Shown: in pieces, positions 1 to 6,755 of the stretch
Layout: the number at the start of each line of letters is the position of its first letter
How positions within the stretch are numbered: position 1 is the first letter of the stretch
From: JALYZC01 sp035997675
Lineage (GTDB): Bacteria; Actinomycetota; Thermoleophilia; Solirubrobacterales; Solirubrobacteraceae
Assembly (NCBI GenBank): GCA_035997675.1
Contig: DASYIJ010000044.1
Location: forward strand, 1 to 6,837
Direction of reading: 5' to 3'
DNA: 6,837 nt
Program-made: the position numbers and the translations under genes
The notes under the pieces: model-generated
What the model saw: the letters and a program-made list of their open reading frames with translations, nothing else
Database searches by the model: none
Told to the model about the DNA's origin: nothing

Positions 1-1659
1 GATCACCACGAAGCCGGCCGACTGCGCCGCCTCGGCGCCGCGCACCGTCAACGCGACGAACGCGAAGATCCAGCTCAAGGCGAACCCGAAGGCCGCGACG
101 ACGGCCACGGACGCCAGCGCCTGCGGCACGCCGGCCTGGAAGCGAAAGCCGACCACGTAGCCGACCACGATCATCAGTCCGATGATCAGGACGTTGCGCA
201 CGAGATCCGCCACGGTGCGGCCGAGCAGCACGGCCGACCGCGCCATCGGCATCGAGCGGAAGCGGTCGACCACGCCGCGCTCCAGATCCTCGGCGAGGCC
301 GATGGCCGTCTGCGTCGCCCGGAACGCGACCGATTGCACGAAGATTCCGGGCAACAGGAAGTCGACGTAGTCCACTCCCTTGGGCAGCGAGCCGCTGACC
401 GCGCCGCCGAACACGTAGACGAACAGCAGCACGAACATGATGGGCTGGATGGTCGAGAAGACCAGCAGTCCGGGCTGGCGGATGAAGTGGCGCAGGTTGC
501 GCGCGGTCACCACGCCGGCGTCGGTGATCGCCCGGCGCAGCTCCCGCCACGACGGAGGATGGAGCCGCAGAGTCGGCGCCGGCTGGGGGTGGGCCCGCTC
601 CTCGCCGACCGGTCCGGTCGCGCGCTCGGCGTCGGCCGGCGCCTCCGCGCCGGCTCCGTCCTCGCTCGGCGGTGCGCCCGTGAGCTGGAGGAAGACGTCG
701 TCCAGGGTGGGACCGCGCAGCCCGAGCTCGCTCACTCCGATCCCGGCCCGACGGAGCTCCGCGGCGGCGTCCTCGATCAGCTCCAGCCCGTCGCGCGGGG
801 CGGGAAGTGTGAGTCGGTCCGGGCGCTCGCCCGGCTCGGGCTCGCCGCAGCCCACGCGGGCGAGTACCGCCCGCGCCTCATCCCGCTGCGCGGCACTTGC
901 CAGCTCGACCTCGAGGATCTGCCCGCCCACTCGCTCCTTGAGCTCGTTGCCGGTGCCCTGCGCGATCACCCGACCGTGGTCGATGACCGCGATCTGGTCA
1001 GCCAGCTCGTCGGCCTCCTCGAGGTATTGGGTGGTCAGGAGCACCGTCGTCCCTTCGCGCACGAGCTCGCGCACGACCGCCCAGATCTGGTTGCGGCTGC
1101 GCGGGTCGAGTCCCGCGGTCGGCTCGTCGAGGAAGAGGATGCGCGGGTCTCTGAGCAGGCTCGAGGCGAGATCGAGCCGCCGGCGCATTCCGCCCGAATA
1201 CGTACGCGCCGGGCGGTCAGCCGCGTCCACGAGGTCGAACCGCTCGAGCAACTCGCCGGCTCGCCGGCTCGCGTCTCCGCGCGACAGGCCGAACAGGCGG
1301 CCGAACATCTCCAGGTTCTCGCGACCGGTCAGGATCTCGTCGACGGCGGCGAACTGACCGGTCAGGCCGAGCAGCTCGCGAACGGCGGCCGGCTCATGTG
1401 CGACATCTCGCCCCAGTACCTCCGCCCGCCCCTCATCGGGCACGAGCAGGGTGGAGAGGACCCGGACGAGGGTTGTCTTGCCCGCGCCATTGGGGCCAAG
1501 CAGGCCGAACACCGCCCCCTCGGGCACCGCGAGGTCGACGCCGGCGAGCGCAACCGTCGCTCCGAAGCGCTTCGTCACGGCCTCCACCCGAATTGCGGGC
1601 GAGGAGGACGGCACGTCGACGCTGCTCGGCGCCACGTGTTCGACGATCTGTTCCTTCAT
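1..1659 (-). CDS. Fused DrrA-type ATPase / DrrB-type ABC-2 permease exporter (3' end outside window)
   Basis: Predicted ATP-driven efflux pump of the daunorubicin-resistance (DrrAB) ABC-2 family, in the cytoplasmic membrane. The frame is open for 553 codons from the ATG at 1659 to the window edge. The ATPase half has Walker A GPNGAGKTT (residues 55-63), Q-loop Q102, signature YSGGM (154-158), Walker B ILFLDEP (174-180) with a GLDP D-loop, and TTQYLEEAD with Q211 at the usual switch-histidine position, as known in DrrA proteins. A C-terminal domain ends in LDDVFLQLTG (about 319-328). An Ala/Glu/Pro-rich linker (about 330-370) follows, then an ABC-2 membrane domain with hydrophobic segments near 396-420, 487-504 and 512-540. 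Perhaps 80-90 residues are missing, judging from DrrB length. GGGAGG lies only 2 bases before the ATG. The gene follows the kinase by 78 bases, so co-transcription and control by that two-component system are inferred. The substrate is unknown. The two halves are usually separate genes. Confidence 0.9.
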   Translation of the reverse strand, partial: MKEQIVEHVAPSSVDVPSSSPAIRVEAVTKRFGATVALAGVDLAVPEGAVFGLLGPNGAGKTTLVRVLSTLLVPDEGRAEVLGRDVAHEPAAVRELLGLTGQFAAVDEILTGRENLEMFGRLFGLSRGDASRRAGELLERFDLVDAADRPARTYSGGMRRRLDLASSLLRDPRILFLDEPTAGLDPRSRNQIWAVVRELVREGTTVLLTTQYLEEADELADQIAVIDHGRVIAQGTGNELKERVGGQILEVELASAAQRDEARAVLARVGCGEPEPGERPDRLTLPAPRDGLELIEDAAAELRRAGIGVSELGLRGPTLDDVFLQLTGAPPSEDGAGAEAPADAERATGPVGEERAHPQPAPTLRLHPPSWRELRRAITDAGVVTARNLRHFIRQPGLLVFSTIQPIMFVLLFVYVFGGAVSGSLPKGVDYVDFLLPGIFVQSVAFRATQTAIGLAEDLERGVVDRFRSMPMARSAVLLGRTVADLVRNVLIIGLMIVVGYVVGFRFQAGVPQALASVAVVAAFGFALSWIFAFVALTVRGAEAAQSAGFVVI

Positions 1660-1715
1660 CGCCTCCCAGTATCGCGCTCTCCGAGGGTGGGCGAATTGCC
1701 ACTCCAGATCACGTC

Positions 1716-1739
1716 GACCCGAAACCCCGGAGTCGGGTC
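1716..1739 (-). other. Intercistronic hairpin overlapping the kinase stop codon
   Basis: A perfect 7-bp inverted repeat, GACCCGA/TCGGGTC, with a 10-base loop. It covers part of the TGA stop of the histidine kinase and lies about 57 bases before the exporter start. No T-run follows on the minus strand, so it does not look like an intrinsic terminator. It could stabilise the mRNA or tune expression between the regulator genes and the exporter. Short GC-rich stems like this also arise by chance in such DNA. Confidence 0.35.
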
Positions 1740-3177
1740 AGACCGGCGAGGGCGTGAGCTCGCGGCCCGTCGGCTCGGCCGCGGGCAGACGCACGACGAA
1801 GCGCGCGCCGCGACCGGAAGCCGGGCGCTCGAGGACCACCGTGCCGCCATGCGACTCGGCCACGGCGCGCACGATCGCGAGCCCGAGGCCCGAGGAGCCC
1901 GCGCGGTCGCCGCCGCCTCGCACGAAGCGCTCGAAGATCCGCGGCGCGAGCGATTCGGGCACACCCGGTCCGTCGTCCTCGACGGCGAGGGTGACCTCGC
2001 CCTCGTTCTCGCTGACCTGGGCCCGCACGTGCGTGCCCGGCGGCGTGTGCCGCAGGGCGTTCTCGATCAGGTTGACGGCGAGCCGGTGCAGCTCGTCGCG
2101 CACGCCGTCCACCACGGCGGGCTCGGCGTCCACGGACAGCTCGTGCCCGTCGGCCACCGGCTCCAGCTCGGCGGCGGCCTCGGCGACGACGGCCGCGATG
2201 TCGGTCGGGTGGTGCGGGCGCACACGGCCGGCGTCGGCGCGGGCCAGCAGCAGCAGGTCGGCCACGAGGCGGCGCATGCGCTGCGAGGACCGCAGCGCGG
2301 CGCGCGCCGCCTCTCCCTGCTCGCCCTCGAGCTCGTCGGCCAGCAGCTCCAGGTTCGCCAGCACGCTGGTCAGCGGCGTGCGCAGCTCGTGCGAGGCGTC
2401 GGCGACGAACGAGCGCTGGCGTGCGAGCAGGCCCTCGGTCTCGGCGCGCGATGCGTCGAGCGCCTGCAGCATGTCCTCGAGCGTCCGAGCCAGCTCGGCG
2501 ACCTCGTCGTCGGCCTGGGGGTGGGGGAGGCGGCGCCCTCCGGGGTCGCGCGTGCGCTCGACCTCGCGGGCCGCCTTGGTCAGCTCGGCGATCGGGGCCA
2601 TCGCCCGCCGCGAGATCGCCAGGCCGGCGAGGAGCGCGAGCGCGGCTCCGGCGAGCACGCCGAAGATGAGGAACAGGCGCACCTTGTCGATCGTGCGGTC
2701 GACGTCGGAGAGCGGCCGGGCGAACTGCAGCACGGCCTGCCCGAACAGCGGGATGAGGATCGGATGGGCCTCGACGCGATAGCCGTTGACGTCGACCCCC
2801 GTGTTCGGCCGCGGGAACCCTAGGTCGGATGCCCCCTTGGACTGGCAGATGGTGTCGCCGGACAGCGTGACCACGCGGATCTTCGCGTGCTCGGCGCCGC
2901 CGTAGACGTCGAGGTTGGGGCCCGCGCACTGCGGGTTGCGGCCGGGCCGGACGACGATCTGGCCGGATAGATCGTCGGCCGCCGTGCGCACCTGGCTGTT
3001 GAAGTCGGCGCGGATCCGGCGCGTGGTGGCGACGCCGACGATCGCGGCGAAGCCCATCAGGATCACCAGCGTCAGGACCGCGGAGCCGCCGGCGAGCCGC
3101 CAGCGGATCGGCAGGCGCCTATACGCGGAGGACGTAGCCCGCGCCGCGGATCGTATGTAGGAGCCTGGGCTCGCCAT
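1738..3177 (-). CDS. Two-component sensor histidine kinase, HAMP-HisKA-HATPase type
   Basis: Membrane sensor kinase of 479 residues that should autophosphorylate on His263 and pass the phosphate to the adjacent response regulator. Visible layout: basic N-terminus, TM1 (about 32-51), extracytoplasmic sensor region (about 52-165) with two cysteines (C84, C111), TM2 (about 168-188), HAMP (about 189-242), HisKA with SFVADASHELRTPLTS (256-271, H263), and HATPase_c with N-box NLIENALRHT (369-378), G1 DDGPGVP (401-407), F-box IFERFVRG and G2 GSSGLGLAIV (427-436). All catalytic boxes are intact. Overall it resembles the MprB/PrrB-like kinases of actinobacteria. The ATG at 3177 overlaps the end of the regulator gene by 59 bases. 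It is chosen because the next ATG (residue 41) lies inside TM1; a CTG at 3114 is the only plausible shorter start that keeps TM1. The signal is not identifiable. Confidence 0.93.
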   Translation of the reverse strand: MASPGSYIRSAARATSSAYRRLPIRWRLAGGSAVLTLVILMGFAAIVGVATTRRIRADFNSQVRTAADDLSGQIVVRPGRNPQCAGPNLDVYGGAEHAKIRVVTLSGDTICQSKGASDLGFPRPNTGVDVNGYRVEAHPILIPLFGQAVLQFARPLSDVDRTIDKVRLFLIFGVLAGAALALLAGLAISRRAMAPIAELTKAAREVERTRDPGGRRLPHPQADDEVAELARTLEDMLQALDASRAETEGLLARQRSFVADASHELRTPLTSVLANLELLADELEGEQGEAARAALRSSQRMRRLVADLLLLARADAGRVRPHHPTDIAAVVAEAAAELEPVADGHELSVDAEPAVVDGVRDELHRLAVNLIENALRHTPPGTHVRAQVSENEGEVTLAVEDDGPGVPESLAPRIFERFVRGGGDRAGSSGLGLAIVRAVAESHGGTVVLERPASGRGARFVVRLPAAEPTGRELTPSPV

Positions 3178-3808
3178 CGGCTTCGAGCTTCCTTCTCAGG
3201 TTCGAGACGAACACCTCGATCGTGTTGGTGATCGAGAATGGGTCGTAGCCCCACACCTCGTCCAACAGCCGCTGGCGGGAGACGACGATGCGCTCGTTGC
3301 GCATCAGGTACTCGAGCAGCTCGAACTCGCGCTGGGTCAAATCGATGGCGCGCTCCGCGCGCACGACCTCGTGGGTGTCGGGGTTGAGGCGCAGGTCGCC
3401 CATGACCAGCGGCGCGGAGCCGCGGGGCGGGCGGCGGCGCAGGAGCGCGCGCATCCGGGCCAGGAGCTCCTGGCGCTCGAAGGGCTTGACGAGGTAGTCG
3501 TCGGCTCCGGTGTCGAGTCCGGCAACCCGCTCGTCCAGTCCGTCGCGCGCCGTCAGCATGAGGATGCCGACGTCGTCCTCGCGCTTGCGCAGCTCCTTGG
3601 CCACCTCGATCCCGTCGAGCTTGGGCAGGCCGAGGTCGAGCAGCACCACGTCGGGCAGGAAGGCGTGGGCCTGGTCGAGGGCGTCGACGCCGTCCTCGGC
3701 GAGGCGCACGTCGTAGCCCTCCATGCGCAGGGATCGCTGGAGCGCAAGTGCGATCTCGTCGTCGTCCTCGACGACGAGCACGCGTGGGGGTCGCGCGAAG
3801 TCGTTCAT
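3119..3808 (-). CDS. OmpR/PhoB-family response regulator
   Basis: DNA-binding response regulator of 229 residues, the usual length for the family. The receiver domain (about 9-120) has the acidic pair D15/D16, phospho-acceptor D58 in VVLLDLGLP, T86 in LMLTARD and K108 in VKPF, so it should be phosphorylatable. The C-terminal winged helix (about 137-229) carries DLTQREFELLEYL, the VWGYDPF segment, the SNLRRKLE recognition-helix region and the terminal IRGAGYVLRV hairpin typical of Trans_reg_C. The ATG at 3808 is preferred over a GTG at 3889: the extra 27 residues look like non-coding translation, and GGAGGCGA sits directly before the ATG. The gene heads the minus-strand cluster, overlaps the kinase gene, and very likely pairs with it. 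It resembles MprA/PrrA-type regulators, but the exact orthologue is not claimed. Inferred targets are its own promoter and the exporter. Confidence 0.94.
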   Translation of the reverse strand: MNDFARPPRVLVVEDDDEIALALQRSLRMEGYDVRLAEDGVDALDQAHAFLPDVVLLDLGLPKLDGIEVAKELRKREDDVGILMLTARDGLDERVAGLDTGADDYLVKPFERQELLARMRALLRRRPPRGSAPLVMGDLRLNPDTHEVVRAERAIDLTQREFELLEYLMRNERIVVSRQRLLDEVWGYDPFSITNTIEVFVSNLRRKLEADGEPRLLHTIRGAGYVLRV

Positions 3809-3955
3809 TCGCCTCCGATGGTAGGACGAATCGCCTCCGTGGGTGGGGAGTTTTAGTGCGGCTTTACGCGGAGAGGACGTCGGCGGCACCGGGCAGGGTC
3901 TCCCGACGCGTGCCGGCAGGGTCGCCGCTCCGGCCGTCGAAGGGAACTAGCCGCG
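3809..3955. promoter_or_regulatory. Divergent intergenic region between the regulator cluster and ftsK
   Basis: These 147 bases must hold the control signals for both directions unless promoters lie further upstream. I see no convincing -35/-10 pair. TACCAT and TAAAAC on the minus strand are possible -10 elements for the regulator but lack a -35 partner. TCGCCTCCG is repeated at 3809-3817 and 3831-3839; on the minus strand it reads CGGAGGCGA, and the first copy is the regulator's Shine-Dalgarno. On the plus strand, 3884-3915 can form a hairpin (CGGCAC/GTGCCG outer stem, CGGG/CCCG inner stem, 4-base bulge) upstream of ftsK. GAAGGGA at 3939-3945 is a plausible ftsK ribosome binding site, 10 bases before the ATG. 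Confidence 0.45.
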
Positions 3956-6463
3956 ATGGCCACGCGCAAGAAGACCGGCAAGAAGCCCGCGAAGAAGCCT
4001 GCTCGCAAGCCCGCCCGGCGTCCCGCGCCGCGGCGCTTCGGCGGTGGGCTGTGGCTGCGCCTGCCGATGCTCGAGCAGCGCCATTTCGACCTCGTCGGCC
4101 TGGCGCTGGTCGCCCTGGGCGTGTTCCTGGCGTTCGTCTTCTACGGCGACTGGAGCGGAGGCCAGGTGGGCGGGGCGCTCGCCGACGGGCTCCGCTACCT
4201 CGTCGGCGTCACGGCGTACGTCGTGCCCGCCGCCCTGGTCGCCGGCGGCGCGATCGTCGTCCTGCGGCCGTTCCTGCCCAACAGCCGTCCGTTCGCCTCC
4301 GGTGCGGTGTGCCTGTTCGCGGCGCTCACGCTGGCGCTCGCCGCCGGCACGTTCGGCCTCGGGCCGGGCGGTGCACATGCCGACGACTGGAGCCGTGCCT
4401 TCATCCAACCCCGCGGCGGCGTCGTGGGCGAGGCGCTCTACTCCGCCGCCGCCCCCGCGGTCCAGAGCCTCGGCGCCCACGTCATCGCCCTGTTCCTCTT
4501 CCTCGCCGCGCTGCTGCTGCTCACGGGCGCGACCATCGCGGGGGTCGTGCACGCGCTGCGGACCGGCCTCGTCGGCACCGGCCGGGTGCTGCGCGACTCC
4601 ACCAGCGAGCTCGGAGCGGCGCTGCACCGCCGCGATCCGGGCGCCGTCGCCGCGGGCGCGCCGCTGGCGCCGCCCGAGCCGGGGGACCGCGAGCTGGTGA
4701 TCAAGGCCACACACGTCGAGGCGCCGCCGCTCGACGCGGCGACGCGCTTTCCCGAGCTGTTCGGCCGTACGGAGGACGGACCCCCGGAGGACGCACCGAC
4801 GGCGGAGGAGCGCCTGGAGGACGAGCCCGAGGAGGGGCTCGAGCCGGCGGACGGCGAGGCGGTCGAGGGTATTCCCGAGGAGCCCGACGAGCCGGGCGTT
4901 ACCCGCCGCGACGACGCTCCCGCCCCGGCGGCCGGCGCGCGCTCCCGGAGCAGCATCACCGAGGACCCGGACTTCGACTGGCGCGTCCCGCAGTCCAAGC
5001 TGCTCACGCGCTCCACGGCCGCGGCCGCCAAGCCGGACACCACCGGCCAGGAGAAGACCGCTGCGACGCTGCTCGAGGCGCTCGGGCACTTCGGGGTCGA
5101 CGCCAAGGTCGTCGGGACGGTCACCGGCCCGCACATCACGCGCTACGAGCTGCGGCTCGCCCCGGGGACGAAGGTGGCGAAGGTGGCGCAGCTCAAGGAC
5201 GACCTCGCGTACGCGCTCGCCGCCACCGAGATCCGCATCCTCGCCCCCATCCCCGGAAAGCAGGCGGTCGGCGTGGAGGTGCCCAACCACCGCCGCCGGA
5301 TCGTGCACCTCGGTGACGTGTTCCAGGACCCGCCCGAGGACTGGTCGCCGCTCACGGTCTGGCTGGGGAAGGACGTGTCGGGCAAGGCGATCGGCGCCGA
5401 CCTGGCGCGGATGCCCCACCTGCTCGTGGCCGGGACCACCGGCGCCGGGAAGTCCGGCGCGATCAACGCCATGCTGGCCTCGATCCTGCTGCGCGCGACG
5501 CCGCACGACGTCCGCCTCGTGCTCGTGGACCCCAAGCAGGTGGAGCTCAACCACTACGACTCGATCCCGCACTTGCTCACGCCCGTGATCACCTCGCCGC
5601 GCATGGCCGCGAACGCCCTCGGCAACCTGGTGCGCGAGATGGAAACGCGATACGGCGAGATGTCCATCGCACGAACCCGCAGCCTGGTCGAGCTCAACCG
5701 GGTGCGCACCGGCCGCGGCGAGCGGGCGCTGCCCTACGTGCTGTGCGTGATCGACGAGCTCGCGGACCTGATGATGGTCGCGCCCGCCGACGTCGAGGAC
5801 GCGGTCATCCGCCTCGCGCAGAAGGCACGCGCGGTCGGGATCCACCTCGTCCTGGCCACCCAGAGCCCGCGCGTCGACGTGATCACGGGCATGATCAAGG
5901 CCAACGTGCCGTCGCGGATCGCCTTCGCGGTCTCCTCGCAGACCGACTCGCGGGTGATCCTGGACCAGAACGGCGCCGAGTCCCTGCTGGGGATGGGGGA
6001 CATGCTCTTCCTCCCGCTCGGAACGTCCAAGCTCCAGCGGATCCAGGGCGCCTATGTGGACGAGGACCAGATCGCGGCCATCACCGACTTCTGGCGCCGT
6101 CAGGGCGAGCCGGAGTTCCACGACGAGCTGCTCGAGGAGGTCGAGTCCGAGGACAGCGGCGGCGGTGGCGACGACGAATTCGACCCCGACGAGGATCCGC
6201 TGCTCGGCGAGGCGATCGCGCTCGTCGCGCAGATGGGCACGGCCTCGACCTCGATGCTCCAGCGTCGCCTGCGGCTCGGCTACACGCGCGCCGGGCGGCT
6301 GATCGACATGCTCGAGCGCCGCGGCGTGATCTCCGGTTACGAAGGCTCCAAGCCGCGCCAGGTCCTCATCGCCGAGGGCGATGTTCCGCGCGTGCTGTCG
6401 AACGTCGCCGAGGCGGGCGGCGGCAAGCCGGAGCGGGTCGCCGCCGAGCCCGACGACGCCTAG
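3956..6463 (+). CDS. ftsK: FtsK/SpoIIIE-family DNA translocase
   Basis: Septum-anchored hexameric motor that pumps chromosomal DNA during division or sporulation. The 835-residue protein is complete. A basic Lys/Pro-rich tail (4-27) precedes about four hydrophobic segments (roughly 45-64, 81-104, 112-135, 173-200). An acidic linker (about 268-320) leads to the alpha domain (about 362-450) and the beta RecA-like motor, with Walker A GTTGAGKS (493-500), VDPKQVELNHYD (524-535), Walker B VLCVIDELADLMM (595-607; D600, E601), LATQSPRVDVITG (633-645) and the conserved SRIAFAVSSQTDSRVILDQN stretch (653-672). A second acidic, glycine-rich spacer (726-748) precedes the gamma winged helix (about 749-805, GYTRAGRLIDMLERRGVI), which in this family reads polar KOPS/SRS motifs and contacts XerD. 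The ATG at 3956 has GAAGGGA upstream. The gene appears monocistronic here. SpoIIIE-like use in sporulation cannot be excluded. Confidence 0.97.
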   Translation: MATRKKTGKKPAKKPARKPARRPAPRRFGGGLWLRLPMLEQRHFDLVGLALVALGVFLAFVFYGDWSGGQVGGALADGLRYLVGVTAYVVPAALVAGGAIVVLRPFLPNSRPFASGAVCLFAALTLALAAGTFGLGPGGAHADDWSRAFIQPRGGVVGEALYSAAAPAVQSLGAHVIALFLFLAALLLLTGATIAGVVHALRTGLVGTGRVLRDSTSELGAALHRRDPGAVAAGAPLAPPEPGDRELVIKATHVEAPPLDAATRFPELFGRTEDGPPEDAPTAEERLEDEPEEGLEPADGEAVEGIPEEPDEPGVTRRDDAPAPAAGARSRSSITEDPDFDWRVPQSKLLTRSTAAAAKPDTTGQEKTAATLLEALGHFGVDAKVVGTVTGPHITRYELRLAPGTKVAKVAQLKDDLAYALAATEIRILAPIPGKQAVGVEVPNHRRRIVHLGDVFQDPPEDWSPLTVWLGKDVSGKAIGADLARMPHLLVAGTTGAGKSGAINAMLASILLRATPHDVRLVLVDPKQVELNHYDSIPHLLTPVITSPRMAANALGNLVREMETRYGEMSIARTRSLVELNRVRTGRGERALPYVLCVIDELADLMMVAPADVEDAVIRLAQKARAVGIHLVLATQSPRVDVITGMIKANVPSRIAFAVSSQTDSRVILDQNGAESLLGMGDMLFLPLGTSKLQRIQGAYVDEDQIAAITDFWRRQGEPEFHDELLEEVESEDSGGGGDDEFDPDEDPLLGEAIALVAQMGTASTSMLQRRLRLGYTRAGRLIDMLERRGVISGYEGSKPRQVLIAEGDVPRVLSNVAEAGGGKPERVAAEPDDA

Positions 6464-6482
6464 CGTCTCGGGGTCGTGTCGT

Positions 6483-6515
6483 GATCGAATAGATACCGCC
6501 GACCCGGCGACGATC
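6483..6515 (+). terminator. Possible weak hairpin terminator after ftsK
   Basis: Twenty bases after the ftsK stop, GATCG (6483-6487) can pair with CGATC (6511-6515), enclosing a second 5-bp stem CGCCG/CGGCG with an ACC loop (6497-6509). The internal loop is asymmetric and no T-tract follows, so intrinsic termination is uncertain. It is the only stem-forming sequence seen directly behind the gene. Confidence 0.25.
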
Positions 6516-6614
6516 TAGTCACAACTCGGGGCGATGGGTGTCAAGGCCAGTCGAGAATTAACCATGAGGCGCGCGGGCCGATGTCCCAGGTTCGCGCCGG
6601 GATTCACCAATCAA

Positions 6615-6630
6615 GTGGGGTTAACCCCAC
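6615..6630. promoter_or_regulatory. Perfect 16-bp palindrome GTGGGGTTAACCCCAC, candidate operator
   Basis: An exact inverted repeat with no central spacer, centred on GTTAAC between 6622 and 6623. It lies in the ftsK-downstream intergenic region, about 160 bases before the apparent start of the right-edge gene. Perfect palindromes of this length are typical binding sites for dimeric repressors or activators. The cognate factor is not identifiable from the sequence. Confidence 0.55.
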
Positions 6631-6638
6631 ACTCGGCC

Positions 6639-6654
6639 ATGGGGTTAACCACAT
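6639..6654. promoter_or_regulatory. Near-palindrome ATGGGGTTAACCACAT, second candidate operator
   Basis: Shares the exact 10-mer GGGGTTAACC with the palindrome upstream and is itself an inverted repeat with a single mismatched pair. Centre-to-centre distance from the first site is 24 bp. Two related sites this close suggest cooperative binding by one regulator. A weaker relative, GAATTAACCATG, occurs at 6555-6566, centred 63 bp upstream of the first site and matching only on one arm. Confidence 0.5.
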
Positions 6655-6677
6655 CGTGCGACCGGTGGTTGCTCACC

Positions 6678-6703
6678 TGATGTTGCCGGCATCGCAAGCA
6701 TCA
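6678..6703 (+). other. Bulged hairpin upstream of the right-edge gene
   Basis: TGATG/CATCA and TTGC/GCAA form a 9-bp stem with one bulged G (6698) and a 7-base loop CGGCATC. No T-run follows, so it is not an obvious terminator. It may be a leader structure if transcription starts upstream, or an imperfect operator. It could be coincidental. Confidence 0.25.
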
Positions 6704-6725
6704 CCGTCGGCTCGGTTGCTGGTCG

Positions 6726-6755
6726 TTCGCTCCGGCTCGGCCGCGATGGTAGGGT
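6726..6755 (+). promoter_or_regulatory. Weak candidate promoter for the right-edge gene
   Basis: TAGGGT (6750-6755) fits the TANNNT pattern of actinobacterial -10 boxes, with a poor -35 match TTCGCT 18 bases upstream. If real, transcription would begin near 6762. That would exclude the GTG at 6754 as the start codon and favour initiation next to the GGAGG at 6781-6785. Offered only as a lead. Confidence 0.2.

Larger units (their letters stand above)
6464..6753. other. Non-coding interval between ftsK and the right-edge gene
   Basis: About 290 bases without a supportable gene. The one ORF crossing it (6581-6811) has no recognisable motif, and its reading frame runs through the palindromes. 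The interval holds the hairpin behind ftsK, three TTAACC-containing sites at 6552-6654, and a hairpin near 6678-6703. It is visibly less GC-rich than the genes and carries TTAA tetranucleotides that are scarce elsewhere in the window, which fits a regulatory region. Confidence 0.6.

Noticed and set aside
1..1702. Short minus-strand ORFs at 1362-1553 and 1433-1702 as separate genes
   Set aside because: They are alternate-frame shadows of the ATPase domain, whose real frame carries all the ABC motifs.
334..2823. 829-codon plus-strand ORF
   Set aside because: Antisense shadow of the exporter and kinase genes. It is rich in Arg, Gly, His and Gln with no motif, a usual artefact in high-GC DNA.
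3119..3808. Assigning the regulator and kinase as MprAB or another named pair
   Set aside because: The resemblance is at family level only, and the adjacent exporter differs from that of the named pairs. A symbol would overstate what can be seen.
3809..3889. 27-residue N-terminal extension of the response regulator from GTG 3889
   Set aside because: The receiver domain begins normally right after the ATG at 3808, which has GGAGG just upstream. The extension matches no family feature.
3947..6121. 724-codon minus-strand ORF opposite ftsK
   Set aside because: Composition is low-complexity Arg/Gly/Asp/His with no domain, and the opposite strand encodes an unmistakable FtsK.
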